Below are positions 1 to 9,502 of a stretch of 64,000 nucleotides of DNA, piece after piece. The DNA comes from Niveibacterium sp. 24ML. Its GTDB lineage: Bacteria > Pseudomonadota > Gammaproteobacteria > Burkholderiales > Rhodocyclaceae. The stretch spans positions 1 to 64,000 of the forward strand of contig NZ_JAPFHA010000009.1 of the NCBI RefSeq assembly GCF_026586805.1, given 5' to 3'. The first letter of the stretch is position 1, and each line of letters begins with the position of its first letter. The notes under the pieces were generated by a model. The model worked only from the letters and a program-made list of their open reading frames with translations, ran no database searches and was not told where the DNA came from. The translations under genes and the position numbers were made by a program.

Positions 1-149
1 TAGGGAAGGTCTGAATAAGTGAGCGAGAGGGATGCAGCGCAAGGCGCGGCGCGCGCAGCGACCAAGCCATATCAAAGCGATAGGCGCGGGAGCGAGCACG
101 CCGCAACGCAGCGATGCGCCGTCGCAGCCACTTATTCAGGCTTTCCTTA
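1..149. repeat. MITE/REP-like element with terminal inverted repeats
   Basis: The first 21 bases and bases 129-149 are near-perfect inverted copies, sharing the core CTGAATAAGTG with a few mismatches in the outer part. The interior is GC-rich with short GCG-type repeats and contains no plausible gene. This looks like a non-coding mobile or REP-like repeat; the left end coincides with the window edge, so it may extend further. No target-site duplication can be judged. Confidence 0.55.
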
Positions 150-238
150 GGCTGTCTCCTGGCTTGCAACACTTCATACCGGGTGTGCGCTGATGACATC
201 CGGGTATCATGAGGGTCACAAACTAGGAGACGCTATCC

Positions 239-1438
239 ATGAAGCATTCATCCCTTGTCGCGCGCTTGCTCGCCAGCGCTTTTGTCATCGGGGCCTTGTC
301 GGCTCAGCCTGCCTTGGCGTGGGAGAACGGCAAGATCCTCATCTGGGTGAACAACGACAAGGGATGGAAGGGGCTGCAGAAGGTTGGCGATGAGTTCACC
401 AAGAAGACCGGCATCAAGGTCAAGGTAGAAACACCGGATAACCCGACCGAGGCTTTTGCCGCCGCAATGGCCAAGGGCAATGGGCCAGACATCTGGATCT
501 GGCCGCACGATCGGATCGGCGACTGGGTCAAGAACGGCTGGCTGACGCCGGTTGAGCCCACGCAGGCCATGAAGACCGGGATCGTCCAGATTGCATGGGA
601 TGGCTTCACCGCACAAGGCAAGCAGTGGGGCTACCCGATCGCAGTCGAGGCGATCTCGCTGATTTACAACAAGGCCTTGATCGAGACGCCCCCGAAGTCT
701 TACGAAGAATTTGCCGAGATTGATGCACGGCTCAAAGGCAAGGGCGTGCGCGCCGTCGGTTGGGAAACGCAGAGCCCGTACTTCACCTGGCCGATGCTGG
801 CCGCCAACGGTGGCTATCCCTTCCAGCGCGATCTGCTTGGCAACTACCTGGGCAAGGACACCGGCATCAACCATGCCGGCGCGGTCAAGGGCGCCGAAGT
901 GCTGGTCAAGCTGATCAAGTCTGGCGCGGTGCAGCCCGCCATGTCTTACGGCGACGCCGAAGAGGCGATGAAGAGCGGCAAGCAGGCCATGTGGATCAAT
1001 GGCCCCTGGGCCTGGGAAGGTCTGACCAAGGCGGGCATCAAGTTCGGCATTGCGCCCTTGCCCACCGTGGCGGGCCAGCCGGCGCGGCCCTTCGTCGGGG
1101 TGCTGGGGGCAATGCTGCCCAAGGGCTCACCCAACCGTGCCGCCGCGGTCAACCTGATCGAGAATTACCTGCTCACCCAGGAAGGTATCAAGCTGGTCAA
1201 CGACGACAAACCGATTGGCGTGCCCGCGAGCAAGGCCGTGTTCTGGGACTTCTTCCAGGACACGCAGATCCGCCAGGCGATGGAAGGGGTTTTTGCCGGC
1301 CGGCCGATGCCCAACAACCCGGAAATGCAGTACTTCTGGAAGAATCTGGCGAGCGCCTTGAAAGACATTACCACCAGTAGCAAGAAGCCCAAGGATGCGC
1401 TCGATACCGCCGCAAAGGCGATCGTGGCCGGTCAGTAA
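239..1438 (+). CDS. malE: Maltose/maltodextrin-binding periplasmic protein MalE
   Basis: Periplasmic solute-binding protein of an ABC importer for maltose and maltodextrins, 399 aa, close to the usual length of exported MBP. Residues 1-27 are a Sec signal peptide ending in PALA. The mature part follows E. coli MalE closely: IWVNNDKGWKGL near the start, GPDIWIWPHDR, YPIAVEAISLIYNK, EPYFTWP-like SPYFTWP, INGPWAW and PFVGVLGA, all sugar-site or core segments. AGGAG lies 9 bases before the ATG. A terminator follows at once and no malF, malG or malK is seen downstream, so the permease genes must be upstream of the window or elsewhere. The amylase at 9701 is a likely source of its substrate. Confidence 0.95.
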   Translation: MKHSSLVARLLASAFVIGALSAQPALAWENGKILIWVNNDKGWKGLQKVGDEFTKKTGIKVKVETPDNPTEAFAAAMAKGNGPDIWIWPHDRIGDWVKNGWLTPVEPTQAMKTGIVQIAWDGFTAQGKQWGYPIAVEAISLIYNKALIETPPKSYEEFAEIDARLKGKGVRAVGWETQSPYFTWPMLAANGGYPFQRDLLGNYLGKDTGINHAGAVKGAEVLVKLIKSGAVQPAMSYGDAEEAMKSGKQAMWINGPWAWEGLTKAGIKFGIAPLPTVAGQPARPFVGVLGAMLPKGSPNRAAAVNLIENYLLTQEGIKLVNDDKPIGVPASKAVFWDFFQDTQIRQAMEGVFAGRPMPNNPEMQYFWKNLASALKDITTSSKKPKDALDTAAKAIVAGQ

Positions 1439-1447
1439 TCCAGCTGG

Positions 1448-1492
1448 CGAATGGGGGCAGGGCTGCGCAAGCGCCGTGCCCCCATTCGTTTT
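1448..1492 (+). terminator. Rho-independent terminator after malE
   Basis: A 12-bp perfect stem (1448-1459 with 1477-1488) and a 17-base loop, followed by TTTT. It lies just after the malE stop and before the convergent gene ending at 1511. Confidence 0.8.
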
Positions 1493-1510
1493 CGAACGCA
1501 GCAGCGTGGC

Positions 1511-2752
1511 TTAGCCGCCTTGCTTCAGCGCGTCCAGCGCCTGCTTGGCCTGGTCGAGATCCTTGCCGAATTCGGCCAGATAGCGGCTGCGTTGTTCGCC
1601 CTGCCACTCGGCATTCGAGAAGCTGCTCAGCGAGTATTGCGCCGTCACCCCGACCGGGCCGGCAAGCCTTGGCATCAGTGCGCGGTCCGGGTGGCCGTGC
1701 TCGTGCAGCAGGTAGCCGTCCACATCGCGGATCGTCAGGGGGAAGCGCGGCGCAGCGTCGCGAATCAGCTTGCCGAACACCGTGAGCCTGACGGTTTGCG
1801 CGCCGGCTTCCAGCTGCTCGTTGAAGCTCGCCAGTGCGACCGGTTTGCCGCTGGCGTCATCCACCCGTGCATGGATCACATAGCGGCCGGCTTGCCGCAC
1901 CTCGACCGGGGCGCTCAGGACAAGTGAGCCGTCCGTCAGGGTGTCGGTGAAGCCGCCGGCCCAGGTGGCCGGTGCGGTGTTCGCACGTACCACGTCGAAA
2001 AAGTGCTGGCCGGGCTTGTCGTCCGCCTTGAAGGCCAGTTCGACGCGGATCGTGCCATCGAAGCTTGCGAGCGGGCCGGGCGACGGGGTGAGCGTGGCGC
2101 TCAAGGTGCCGTCGCCCGCCTGTGCGTCACCTGCGCGGCCCTGGTCGTTGAACGCCATGGCGACGCTGATGCCCGCCGCGCCAGCTTCGCCCGGCAAGCC
2201 GGTTGCCCGCGCAGCATTGATCGTCAGGGGCAGGGGCTTCCCGTCGGCATCGCGTGCGGCGATGGTGAATATCACTGCTTCGTCGCTCGCCAGAAACACG
2301 CGGCTCTGGCTACTGACGATTCGCACGGAAGGGTCGGTTTCGTCGCTGCCATTGTTCATTGCGCGGTCTTCGACCACCGGCTCGTTCGGGTACATCTGGT
2401 CTGGCTGTTCGGAAGCCGGCCGCGAATTGAACGGATATTCCGTGGCCTTTCGATAACTGGCCAGGCGCTGCTTCGCCTGCGAAAGCCGTTCGGACCATTC
2501 GGCAATTGCGGCGGCGCGCTGCTCGGCGCTCATCGGGACCGCCGCGGCGGAAGAGGCCGTCGGCGAGAAAGCGGGCGTGCCGTCCGTTGCGGCTGCAGCG
2601 GTGTGCTGCCCTGGAGGATTCGTGCTCGCCGAGCTTACAGGCCATAGCCACCAGCCCACAGCGGTGGCACCGCACACCGCGAGCACCGCACGCGCAGCGG
2701 CGCCACGCCGCCCCGCGCGGGGCGGGGCTTGGTTTGAGCGCTCAGCGGGCAT
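1511..2752 (-). CDS. Unknown exported or membrane-anchored protein, second gene of a pair
   Basis: I do not recognise the family of this 413-aa protein. A basic N-terminus (to about residue 20) is followed by one hydrophobic segment at about 21-42 and an Ala/Thr/Pro-rich linker, so it is probably an exported or inner-membrane-anchored protein. A short charged region (about 75-100) could form a helix. The rest is rich in beta-type sequence with invasin/Ig-like phrases such as DADGKPLPL and DDASGKPVAL, suggesting two or three Ig-like modules. The start overlaps the end of the upstream gene (2742-3620) by 11 bases, so the two are probably translationally coupled and work together. Confidence 0.7.
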   Translation of the reverse strand: MPAERSNQAPPRAGRRGAAARAVLAVCGATAVGWWLWPVSSASTNPPGQHTAAAATDGTPAFSPTASSAAAVPMSAEQRAAAIAEWSERLSQAKQRLASYRKATEYPFNSRPASEQPDQMYPNEPVVEDRAMNNGSDETDPSVRIVSSQSRVFLASDEAVIFTIAARDADGKPLPLTINAARATGLPGEAGAAGISVAMAFNDQGRAGDAQAGDGTLSATLTPSPGPLASFDGTIRVELAFKADDKPGQHFFDVVRANTAPATWAGGFTDTLTDGSLVLSAPVEVRQAGRYVIHARVDDASGKPVALASFNEQLEAGAQTVRLTVFGKLIRDAAPRFPLTIRDVDGYLLHEHGHPDRALMPRLAGPVGVTAQYSLSSFSNAEWQGEQRSRYLAEFGKDLDQAKQALDALKQGG

Positions 2753-3620
2753 TGTTCACAACGTCGGTGCGCACCACCGAAATGATTCCGCCCCAGTTGC
2801 CGTTGGCGTAATGGTTGTAGGCCTCACTGTCATCGCGGAACTTCACCGTGTGATAGCTCCATTTCGCCCGGCCGCCCTCGGCCGCAGCGGTGCCCAGCGT
2901 GAGGTCGTTGCAGAACCAGTCCGATGGGTTGCAGAAGCCCGCGCCTGAGCTGCCCGAGACGCCACCGGTGGAGTGGTAGGCAACCACCTCGTCGTCCTGC
3001 CCCGGCAGTACGCTCGAATACAGCGTGCCCTTGGCGCCGGCAAACATGTTGAACCAGATGGCCTTGGTGTCGTTGTGGTTGTAAAGCGCGCGGGCGGTGG
3101 TGGTTTTCAGGTCCTTGGTCAGTTCATCGGACACCGCCCACGAGCCGACATCGGCCAATTCCGATCCGCCCGCCGCGCCGGAGGCGACGTTGACCCACTT
3201 GATGTTCCAGCCGCTCTGGGTGCTGCCGTCCGAGTTGCCGCATTGCCCCGATGCATTCGGTGTGGCGTTCTTCTTGTAGCGGGTGCTGCTGCCGTAGTTG
3301 GCCAGGGTATAGCCGATCATCAGGTCACCCGCGCTATGCACGGCGATGTAGCACCAGTTGTTGCCGGTGCAGAAGCAGTCAAGGGCATCGCGAATGCCGG
3401 GGCTGGCGCTTGCGATGCGGCGCTTGCCGTCCCAGTTTGCGGCTTTCTTGTTCACGCCCGCTGCGGTGCTGGCCGGGCCCCAATAGCTGAAGCTGTCGTA
3501 GTTGCCGATCTGGCCACCGCCGCCGCGGCCGTTGACCCACAGCGTGTAGTTGGTGGCCATGGCCGGTGCGGCGAGGCAACTCAGAAAGAGTGCGAGGACG
3601 AGGCGATGCAGGTTCGACAT
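2742..3620 (-). CDS. Unknown secreted protein, possible serine-hydrolase fold
   Basis: A 292-aa protein with a clear signal peptide (cleavage after PAMA, about residue 24). The mature part is rich in Gly, Asn, Trp and Tyr and has six or more Cys, typical of an extracellular protein with disulfides. The segment YIAVHSAGDLMIGY resembles the nucleophile elbow of alpha/beta hydrolases (HSAGD for GHSxG), and TLWVNGRGGGG near the N-terminus could be an oxyanion-type loop; this is only inference. GGAGAAC precedes the chosen ATG at 3620. A longer frame reaching 4118 is not used because the signal peptide and ribosome site fit this start. First gene of a two-gene operon. Confidence 0.7.
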   Translation of the reverse strand: MSNLHRLVLALFLSCLAAPAMATNYTLWVNGRGGGGQIGNYDSFSYWGPASTAAGVNKKAANWDGKRRIASASPGIRDALDCFCTGNNWCYIAVHSAGDLMIGYTLANYGSSTRYKKNATPNASGQCGNSDGSTQSGWNIKWVNVASGAAGGSELADVGSWAVSDELTKDLKTTTARALYNHNDTKAIWFNMFAGAKGTLYSSVLPGQDDEVVAYHSTGGVSGSSGAGFCNPSDWFCNDLTLGTAAAEGGRAKWSYHTVKFRDDSEAYNHYANGNWGGIISVVRTDVVNNAR

Positions 3621-4096
3621 GTGCGTTCTCCGTTCGGGTGAGGGACACGATGCGATGCATGCCGGAGCGGTGCGCTGCCCACTCCGGGGTGTGCCTGCCA
3701 GGGCTTGATGTATTTGGAGGCAGGCGCAGTTCGGGTGATTGTTCTTCCGGCCGGGCCGGGAAAACGCGCGGACTATATCCGCCTTGCATGCATGTGTGCG
3801 GGGCCCTGTTGCGGTGCTGCCAGCGCACACTTTGCCCATACCGTCCGGTATGTCCGGGGCGCGCGGCGACGGGGCTTTCCGGCGCGTCCGATACTGCAGG
3901 CCGAGGCAGCAGTGTCGCCCTTGCGGCGCAGTGCAGCATCGGCGGCGGCGCGTCCCGGCGGGGGGCGTTGCACCCTGCGGCGGCGCGGATTGCCTTCGCT
4001 GCGCTGCCGCCGGCGCATCGGCGGGGCGCGCTTCGGGGGCTATGCAAGCCCGTGTTGCGCAAGATCGGGCAGGCTGGCAGCGGGTAAGATCAGGGG
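3621..4096. other. Intergenic region with a palindrome
   Basis: 476 bases between divergent genes. No coding frame is convincing. It holds the inverted repeat CATACCG-TC-CGGTATG (3837-3852), with perfect 7-base arms, which could be an operator for either neighbour. Confidence 0.4.
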
Positions 4097-5299
4097 GTGC
4101 GCTTCTTGGCTCTTCCACCGCAACTTCTGCCCCTGATCGCGATCATGCTGCTCGGCCATGTTGCCGTGTCGGGCGGGCGCATGGCGTCCTCTCTGTTCGC
4201 GTTGCAGCAGGGCGCCGGCGAGCCGGCGGTCGGCGTGATCGTGGGCCTCTACAGCGTGCTGCCGGTGTTGTTTGGCCTGCACTTCGGCCGCTGGTGCGAT
4301 CTGTATGGTTCGCGCCGTGTCGCGCGCGGCGGCTTGCTGCTGATCCTGCTGGGCATATTGCTGCCGGCGGCCTGGCCGGCGCTGACAGCGATCTACCTTG
4401 GGGCGCTTTCGGCGGGGGCTGGCATGACCCTGCTGGCGGTGTCGATCCAGAACGCGGCAGGCGCAATTCCGCTGCCAGCCGGCCACGCGCGCGTGGGCGT
4501 GTTCGGGTGGCTGACGCTGGGGCATTCCGCCTCGTCGGTGCTGGGGCCGATGATTGCGGGCGTGATGGTCGATGGCATCGGCTTTCGCGCCGCATTCGGC
4601 ATGCTGAGCGCCGCAACGCTGGCCGCTCTTGTGATTTCGCGCCGCGTGCCGCGCGTGCCCCAGGCGCCCTCTGCACTGGCGGCACCCCGGGCGCATTTGG
4701 GTTGGCGCGGCCTGCTGGCCGAACCGGGCTTGCGACGGATCTACTGGGTGACGACCGCCAACGCCATCGCCTGGGATGCCTTCAGCTTTCTTGGCCCGGT
4801 GCTTGGGCACCGTGCGCAGATGTCAGCAACCGGTATCGGCACGATGATCGCTAGCTTTGCGGTGGGCACCTTCGCGATCCGTCTGTTGGTGTCCTCGCTG
4901 GGGCATCGCTTTACCGAGTGGCGCATGCTTGGCATGGCGCTGGCTCTGGTATCGGCCGTGTGGTTGGCGTTTCCGTTTGCGCCAGCGGGCCCCGCGCTCT
5001 TCGTGCTGCCCTTTCTGCTGGGCTGCGGGGTGGGCTGCGGGCAGCCGAACGTTTTGTCCTTGCTGCATCGGTATGCGCCGCCCGGGCGCAGCGGCGAGGC
5101 GATCGGCTTGCGCTCCTTCTTTGGCAATGCTTCCGGCCTTGCGGTGCCTTTGGTCTTTGGGGCCACTACGTTGGTGGCCGGCGTATGGCCGATCTGCTGG
5201 CTGATTGCGGCGGGCGCGGGCTCGGCGGCTGCGATCGCGCGCGGAATGGATAGCAATGCCCCGGCAAAGACCGGGCGCGAACGCAGGGGAGGTGGATAG
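4097..5299 (+). CDS. MFS transporter
   Basis: A 400-aa integral membrane protein with about 12 hydrophobic segments, the standard length for the major facilitator superfamily. FGRWCDLYGSRR after the second helix is the loop 2-3 signature (GxxxDxxGRR type). The N- and C-halves are separated by a basic loop near residues 180-200 (RRVPRVPQ). The substrate cannot be read from the sequence; the drug/sugar-efflux branch is most likely. Translation appears to start at GTG 4097. It stands alone, with a lipoprotein gene following 55 bases later. Confidence 0.85.
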   Translation: MRFLALPPQLLPLIAIMLLGHVAVSGGRMASSLFALQQGAGEPAVGVIVGLYSVLPVLFGLHFGRWCDLYGSRRVARGGLLLILLGILLPAAWPALTAIYLGALSAGAGMTLLAVSIQNAAGAIPLPAGHARVGVFGWLTLGHSASSVLGPMIAGVMVDGIGFRAAFGMLSAATLAALVISRRVPRVPQAPSALAAPRAHLGWRGLLAEPGLRRIYWVTTANAIAWDAFSFLGPVLGHRAQMSATGIGTMIASFAVGTFAIRLLVSSLGHRFTEWRMLGMALALVSAVWLAFPFAPAGPALFVLPFLLGCGVGCGQPNVLSLLHRYAPPGRSGEAIGLRSFFGNASGLAVPLVFGATTLVAGVWPICWLIAAGAGSAAAIARGMDSNAPAKTGRERRGGG

Positions 5300-5354
5300 T
5301 GGCCGTCGCCGTGGGCTTCGGCTGCTCATGTAATGAATCGTAGCGAGACGATCA

Positions 5355-6485
5355 ATGAAGAATGCTAAAGGTGCAATCCGCATGGCACTGCTGGCGGCCG
5401 CCGCGTCCACCTTGCTTGGATGTGGCGGCGGCGCCGAGGTGACGATTGGACCGGTCGGTCCGTCGCCGGTGCCGGATATCAACGCCTACCCGCCTATGCC
5501 GAACAATGCCGCGCCCGGTGCGTCGGCGAGCGCGTTGGCTGCGGCGGCGGCAATCGGCCGCGGGGTGAACTTCGGCAACATGCTTGAAGCACCGGTTGAA
5601 GGCGCGTGGGGCGTGACCTTGACCGATGATTTCATCGACAAGGTGGCCGCGGCCGGGTTCGAGTCGGTGCGCTTGCCGGTGCGTTGGAGCAATCACGCCG
5701 GTGCAAGCGCGCCCTACACGATCGACCCGGCGTTCATGGCGCGTGTCGAGTCGGTGGTGGATAAGCTCCTGGCCAAGGGCCTGGTGGTGGTGCTGAACAT
5801 GCACCACTACCGGCAGCTCGACGGTGATCCGCTCGATATCGGCGAATTCCGGGTTGAGCCGGCGGCCCTGGATGTGCGTTTCGTCATGATGTGGCAGCAG
5901 ATCGCCACGCGTTTCAAGGATCGCAGCGGCAAGCTGCTGTTCGAGCTCTACAACGAGCCGCATGGGCGCATAAACGGTGAGGCGTGGAACGTACTGGCCG
6001 CGCGGACGCTCGGCGTGGTGCGCAAGACCAACCCGGCGCGCGTCGTGGTGATCGGCCCGACGAGCTGGCACAACGCCAGCGATCTGCGTCTGCTCAAGAT
6101 GCCGAACGATGCGAACCTGATTGCTACGATCCATAACTACGCCCCGTTCAACTTCACTCACCAGGGCGCCGACTGGATCAGCCCGCCTCTTCCGCTTGGC
6201 GTGAAATGCTGCAGCAACGCGCAGCGTGCGGAGATGCTGGCGCCGCTGGATACCGCCAGGTCATGGTCGAACACCACCAGATATCCGGTATTCGTGGGTG
6301 AGTTTGGGGCCTTCGGCAAGGCGGACGAGGCGTCGCGGATCGCGTTCAACCGCACGATGCGCGATGCGATGGAAGCGCGCGGCATGAGCTGGTCGTACTG
6401 GGAGTTTGCCGCGGGCTTTGGTGTGTATGACCCGGTCAGCCTGACGTTCCGCCAGGGTTTGCTCGACTCCTTGCTCGCACCTTGA
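5355..6485 (+). CDS. Glycoside hydrolase family 5 (cellulase-type) lipoprotein
   Basis: A predicted endo-beta-glucanase-like enzyme of 376 aa. The N-terminus is a lipoprotein signal with lipobox LLGC (Cys23), so the enzyme should be anchored to a membrane, most likely the outer one. The catalytic barrel starts at about residue 65 with [15 protein letters not shown]5 landmarks are [22 protein letters not shown] (acid/base Glu201) and [10 protein letters not shown] (nucleophile Glu316), followed by [13 protein letters not shown]. The family cleaves beta-1,4-glucans, mannans or related polymers; the exact substrate is unknown. No carbohydrate-binding module is attached. Confidence 0.9.
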   Translation: MKNAKGAIRMALLAAAASTLLGCGGGAEVTIGPVGPSPVPDINAYPPMPNNAAPGASASALAAAAAIGRGVNFGNMLEAPVEGAWGVTLTDDFIDKVAAAGFESVRLPVRWSNHAGASAPYTIDPAFMARVESVVDKLLAKGLVVVLNMHHYRQLDGDPLDIGEFRVEPAALDVRFVMMWQQIATRFKDRSGKLLFELYNEPHGRINGEAWNVLAARTLGVVRKTNPARVVVIGPTSWHNASDLRLLKMPNDANLIATIHNYAPFNFTHQGADWISPPLPLGVKCCSNAQRAEMLAPLDTARSWSNTTRYPVFVGEFGAFGKADEASRIAFNRTMRDAMEARGMSWSYWEFAAGFGVYDPVSLTFRQGLLDSLLAP

Positions 6486-6543
6486 GTGCTGTGATGCCCC
6501 GGCTGCCACAGCGGTGGCCGGGGGGGCTTGCCGGGTGGGCCGC

Positions 6544-6549
6544 TATAAT
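6544..6549 (+). promoter_or_regulatory. Perfect -10 hexamer just before recQ
   Basis: TATAAT lies 8 bases before the recQ ATG at 6557. No good -35 is found at the normal distance. If it is used, transcription would begin at or next to the start codon, giving a nearly leaderless mRNA. Confidence 0.3.
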
Positions 6550-6556
6550 CGCCCGG

Positions 6557-8377
6557 ATGCTCCCATCTGCGAACCCGGCTGAACCGGCCCTCGAAACGCT
6601 GCGCCATGTCTTTGGCTACCCCGCGTTCCGGGGACAGCAGCAAGTCATTGTCGAGCATGTGGCCGGTGGCGGCGATGCGCTGGTGCTGATGCCCACCGGC
6701 GGTGGCAAGTCACTTTGCTACCAGATCCCATCCTTGCTGCGGCCCGGCTGCGGCATTGTCGTATCGCCCCTGATCGCCCTGATGCAGGATCAGGTCAGCG
6801 CGCTCAAGCTGCTGGGGGTTCGCGCCGCCTTCCTCAATTCAACGCAGGACTTCACCGAAGTCTCGGTGATCGAGCGCGAATTGCTCGAAGGCGCGCTGGA
6901 TCTGCTTTACGTGGCGCCGGAGCGGTTGATGACGCCGCGTTTTCAGCAGCTGCTGGGGCAGGCGCAGATTGCGCTGTTTGCGATCGATGAGGCGCATTGC
7001 GTGTCGCAGTGGGGGCACGATTTCCGCCCCGAGTACATCCAGCTTTCGGTGCTGCACGAGCGCTTTCCGCAGATTCCGCGGGTCGCGCTCACCGCCACGG
7101 CAGATCACGCAACCCGCACCGAGATCATCGAGCGGCTGCGCCTGCAAGACGCGCAGGTGTTTCTCTCTAGTTTCGATCGGCCCAACATCCGCTACACGGT
7201 GGTGGAGAAGGACAACCCGCGCAAACAGTTGCTGCGCTTCATCCGCAGCACCCACGATGGCGACTCGGGCATCGTCTACTGCCTGTCGCGCAAGAAGGTG
7301 GAAGAAACCGCGAAGTGGCTGCGCAGCGAAGGGCTCAATGCTTACCCCTACCATGCGGGGCTCGACGCGGAGACGCGTGCGACGCATCAGAACAAGTTCA
7401 TTCGCGGCGATGGCGTGATCATGGTCGCCACCGTCGCGTTCGGCATGGGCATCGACAAGCCGGACGTGCGTTTTGTGGCGCACCTGGATCTGCCGAAGTC
7501 GCTTGAGGCCTACTACCAGGAAACCGGCCGGGCAGGGCGCGACAGCCTGCCGAGCAATGCGTGGATGGCCTACGGGCTGCAGGATCTGGTGCTGCAGCGC
7601 GAGATGATCGAACAGTCGCAAGCGCCGGACGAAGTCAAGCGGGTGGAGCGGCAGAAGCTCGACGCACTGCTGGGCTACTGCGAAGCGCCCGCCTGCCGGC
7701 GCGAAGTGTTGTTGCGTTACTTTGGCGAAAGCTCAAGCCCGTGCGGCAATTGCGACATGTGCCTCAACCCGCCGCAGACCTGGGACGCGAGCGTGGCCGC
7801 GCAGCAGGCCCTGTCAACGATCTACCGCAGCGGTCAGCGTTACGGCGCGGGGCACCTGATCGACATCCTGCAGGGGCGTGAAACCCCGAAGGTGCTCGAA
7901 CGTGGCCACCAGCATCTGACGACTTTCGGCATGGGCAAAGGCGTGAGCGAGGTGCAGTGGAGCTCGCTGCTGCGCCAACTGGTGGCGCAGGGCTTTGTCG
8001 GCGTGAACGAGTTCGGTGGCTTGCTTCTGCTGGAACCGTGCCGCGCCGTGCTGCGCGGTGAAGCGAGTTTCATGGCGCGCAAAGTACGCGAAGCCGCGCC
8101 TGGCGGGGCGACCAGCGTGCGCCGCGAGATCGAGTTCGAATCCGACGAGGCCCGCGCCTTGTGGGCGGCGCTGCGCCAGTGCCGGCGCAAGCTCGCGGAA
8201 GAAAACAACGTACCGGCCTACATCGTGTTCGGCGACGCCACGCTCAAGCAGATGCTTGAACGGCGCCCGGCCACGCTCGACGAACTCTCCGCGCTCTCCG
8301 GCGTTGGCGACAAGAAGCTCGAACGCTACGGCGAGGCCTTCCTGGCGGTGCTGCGCGCACACGCGGCGGCGTATTGA
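6557..8377 (+). CDS. recQ: ATP-dependent DNA helicase RecQ
   Basis: 3'-5' DNA helicase of recombination and replication-fork repair. With the start at ATG 6557 it has 606 aa, almost the same as E. coli RecQ; an in-frame start at 6482 would add 25 unlike residues. Helicase motifs: PTGGGKS (Walker A, about 46-52), DEAH box (144-147), TATADHATR (motif III) and QETGRAGRD (motif VI). A zinc-binding set follows (CEAPACRRE ... CGNCDMC), then the winged-helix domain and a C-terminal HRDC domain ending in [16 protein letters not shown]. The stop overlaps the start of the next gene by one base. Confidence 0.97.
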   Translation: MLPSANPAEPALETLRHVFGYPAFRGQQQVIVEHVAGGGDALVLMPTGGGKSLCYQIPSLLRPGCGIVVSPLIALMQDQVSALKLLGVRAAFLNSTQDFTEVSVIERELLEGALDLLYVAPERLMTPRFQQLLGQAQIALFAIDEAHCVSQWGHDFRPEYIQLSVLHERFPQIPRVALTATADHATRTEIIERLRLQDAQVFLSSFDRPNIRYTVVEKDNPRKQLLRFIRSTHDGDSGIVYCLSRKKVEETAKWLRSEGLNAYPYHAGLDAETRATHQNKFIRGDGVIMVATVAFGMGIDKPDVRFVAHLDLPKSLEAYYQETGRAGRDSLPSNAWMAYGLQDLVLQREMIEQSQAPDEVKRVERQKLDALLGYCEAPACRREVLLRYFGESSSPCGNCDMCLNPPQTWDASVAAQQALSTIYRSGQRYGAGHLIDILQGRETPKVLERGHQHLTTFGMGKGVSEVQWSSLLRQLVAQGFVGVNEFGGLLLLEPCRAVLRGEASFMARKVREAAPGGATSVRREIEFESDEARALWAALRQCRRKLAEENNVPAYIVFGDATLKQMLERRPATLDELSALSGVGDKKLERYGEAFLAVLRAHAAAY

Positions 8378-8967
8378 TGGCGGCCACCGAAGCTGTTTTC
8401 CCGCAAATCGAAACAGCACGTCTTCGCTTGCGCGAACTGGTCGCGGACGATGTTGATACCTTGTTCGCAATCCATGGCGATGCGGAGACGATGCGCTGGT
8501 TCGGCGCTGATCCGCTGAGGTCGCGGGCTCAGGCAGCCCAGTTGGTTGAATTGTTTGCGTCGTGGCGAACGCAAACTAACCCGGGCGTGCGTTGGGGCAT
8601 CGAGCGCAAGGCCGATGGCGCACTGATCGGCACGTGCGGCCTGTTCAAATGGAACGCGGCTTGGCGCAGCTGCAGTCTTGGTTACGAACTGGCACGCGAC
8701 ATGCACGGCGCTGGCTATATGGCTGAGGCTTTGCGCGGCGCGCTGGATTGGGGTTTTGAACACATGGCCCTGAATCGGGTCGAAGCGATGATTCATCCCA
8801 ACAATGCTGCGTCGGCGCGCGTTGTGACAAAGCTGGGCTTCTTGCAGGAAGGGCGTTTGCGCGAAGCGGGCTTCTGGAATGGGCGGCATCACGATCTCGA
8901 TTTCTTTGCGCTCTTGCGCAGTGACTGGGTGGCGCGATCTGGCGGCGCTCTTGAACAAGGAAGCTGA
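8377..8967 (+). CDS. GNAT-family N-acetyltransferase (RimJ-like)
   Basis: A 196-aa acetyltransferase of the Acetyltransf_3 (RimJ/RimL) type, which moves an acetyl group from acetyl-CoA to a protein N-terminus or small molecule. Typical segments are TARLRLRELVADD at the start, GTCGLFKWN, SLGYELARDMHGAGYMAEAL (the acetyl-CoA loop region) and NNAASARVVTKLGFLQEGRLRE near the end. Its ATG overlaps the recQ stop (TGATG), so it is translationally coupled to recQ, and it ends 2 bases before the DUF456 gene. The substrate is unknown. Confidence 0.88.
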   Translation: MAATEAVFPQIETARLRLRELVADDVDTLFAIHGDAETMRWFGADPLRSRAQAAQLVELFASWRTQTNPGVRWGIERKADGALIGTCGLFKWNAAWRSCSLGYELARDMHGAGYMAEALRGALDWGFEHMALNRVEAMIHPNNAASARVVTKLGFLQEGRLREAGFWNGRHHDLDFFALLRSDWVARSGGALEQGS

Positions 8968-8969
8968 CG

Positions 8970-9446
8970 ATGGAATGGCTGTGGTTGATCGCAATTGCGC
9001 TGATGCTGATCGGGGTCGCCGGTGTGGTGCTGCCGGTGCTGCCCGGAACGCCCTTGCTGTTCGGCGGCATGTTGCTGGGGGCGTGGCTGGATGATTTTGG
9101 CAAGGTGGGTGTCCTTGCCGTCGTGGTGCTGGCGGTCCTGGCTGCCTTGGCGTGGGCGATTGATTTTGCGGCCGGCATGCTGGGCACAAAGCTCGTCGGC
9201 GCCAGCACGGAATCGATGCTGGGCGCGGGGATCGGCGGGGTGCTGGGTCTCTTTGGCGGCATTCCCGGCCTGATTCTTGGGCCAGTGATCGGTGCTGCAG
9301 CGGGTGAGCTGTATGCGCGGCGCAGCACGCAGCAGGCGGCCAAGGCCGGGGTCGCGGCCGGCCTCGGCTTCGTGATTGCAATGGCCGCCAAACTGGGCAT
9401 CACGGTTGCCATGCTCGGGGTGTTCCTCTTCGCCTATTTCATATAA
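8970..9446 (+). CDS. DUF456 family membrane protein
   Basis: A 158-aa inner-membrane protein with hydrophobic segments over most of its length. The GVVLPVLPGTPLLFGG motif near the N-terminus, the Gly-rich segment around GIGGVLGLFGGIPGLILGP and GAAAGELY are hallmarks of the DUF456 family, whose function is unknown. It is the last gene of the recQ-acetyltransferase-DUF456 run. Confidence 0.85.
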   Translation: MEWLWLIAIALMLIGVAGVVLPVLPGTPLLFGGMLLGAWLDDFGKVGVLAVVVLAVLAALAWAIDFAAGMLGTKLVGASTESMLGAGIGGVLGLFGGIPGLILGPVIGAAAGELYARRSTQQAAKAGVAAGLGFVIAMAAKLGITVAMLGVFLFAYFI

Positions 9447-9502
9447 GGCACGCAGGCACACGGGCGAGTCTCTTGCTCCTGCCGTTTGTGAGCGGATATT
9501 CG

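Noticed and set aside
2742-4118. 458-codon version of the secreted protein at 2742-3620
   Set aside because: The added N-terminus is Ala/Arg/Pro-rich with no signal peptide, whereas the 3620 start has a strong ribosome site and a signal peptide.
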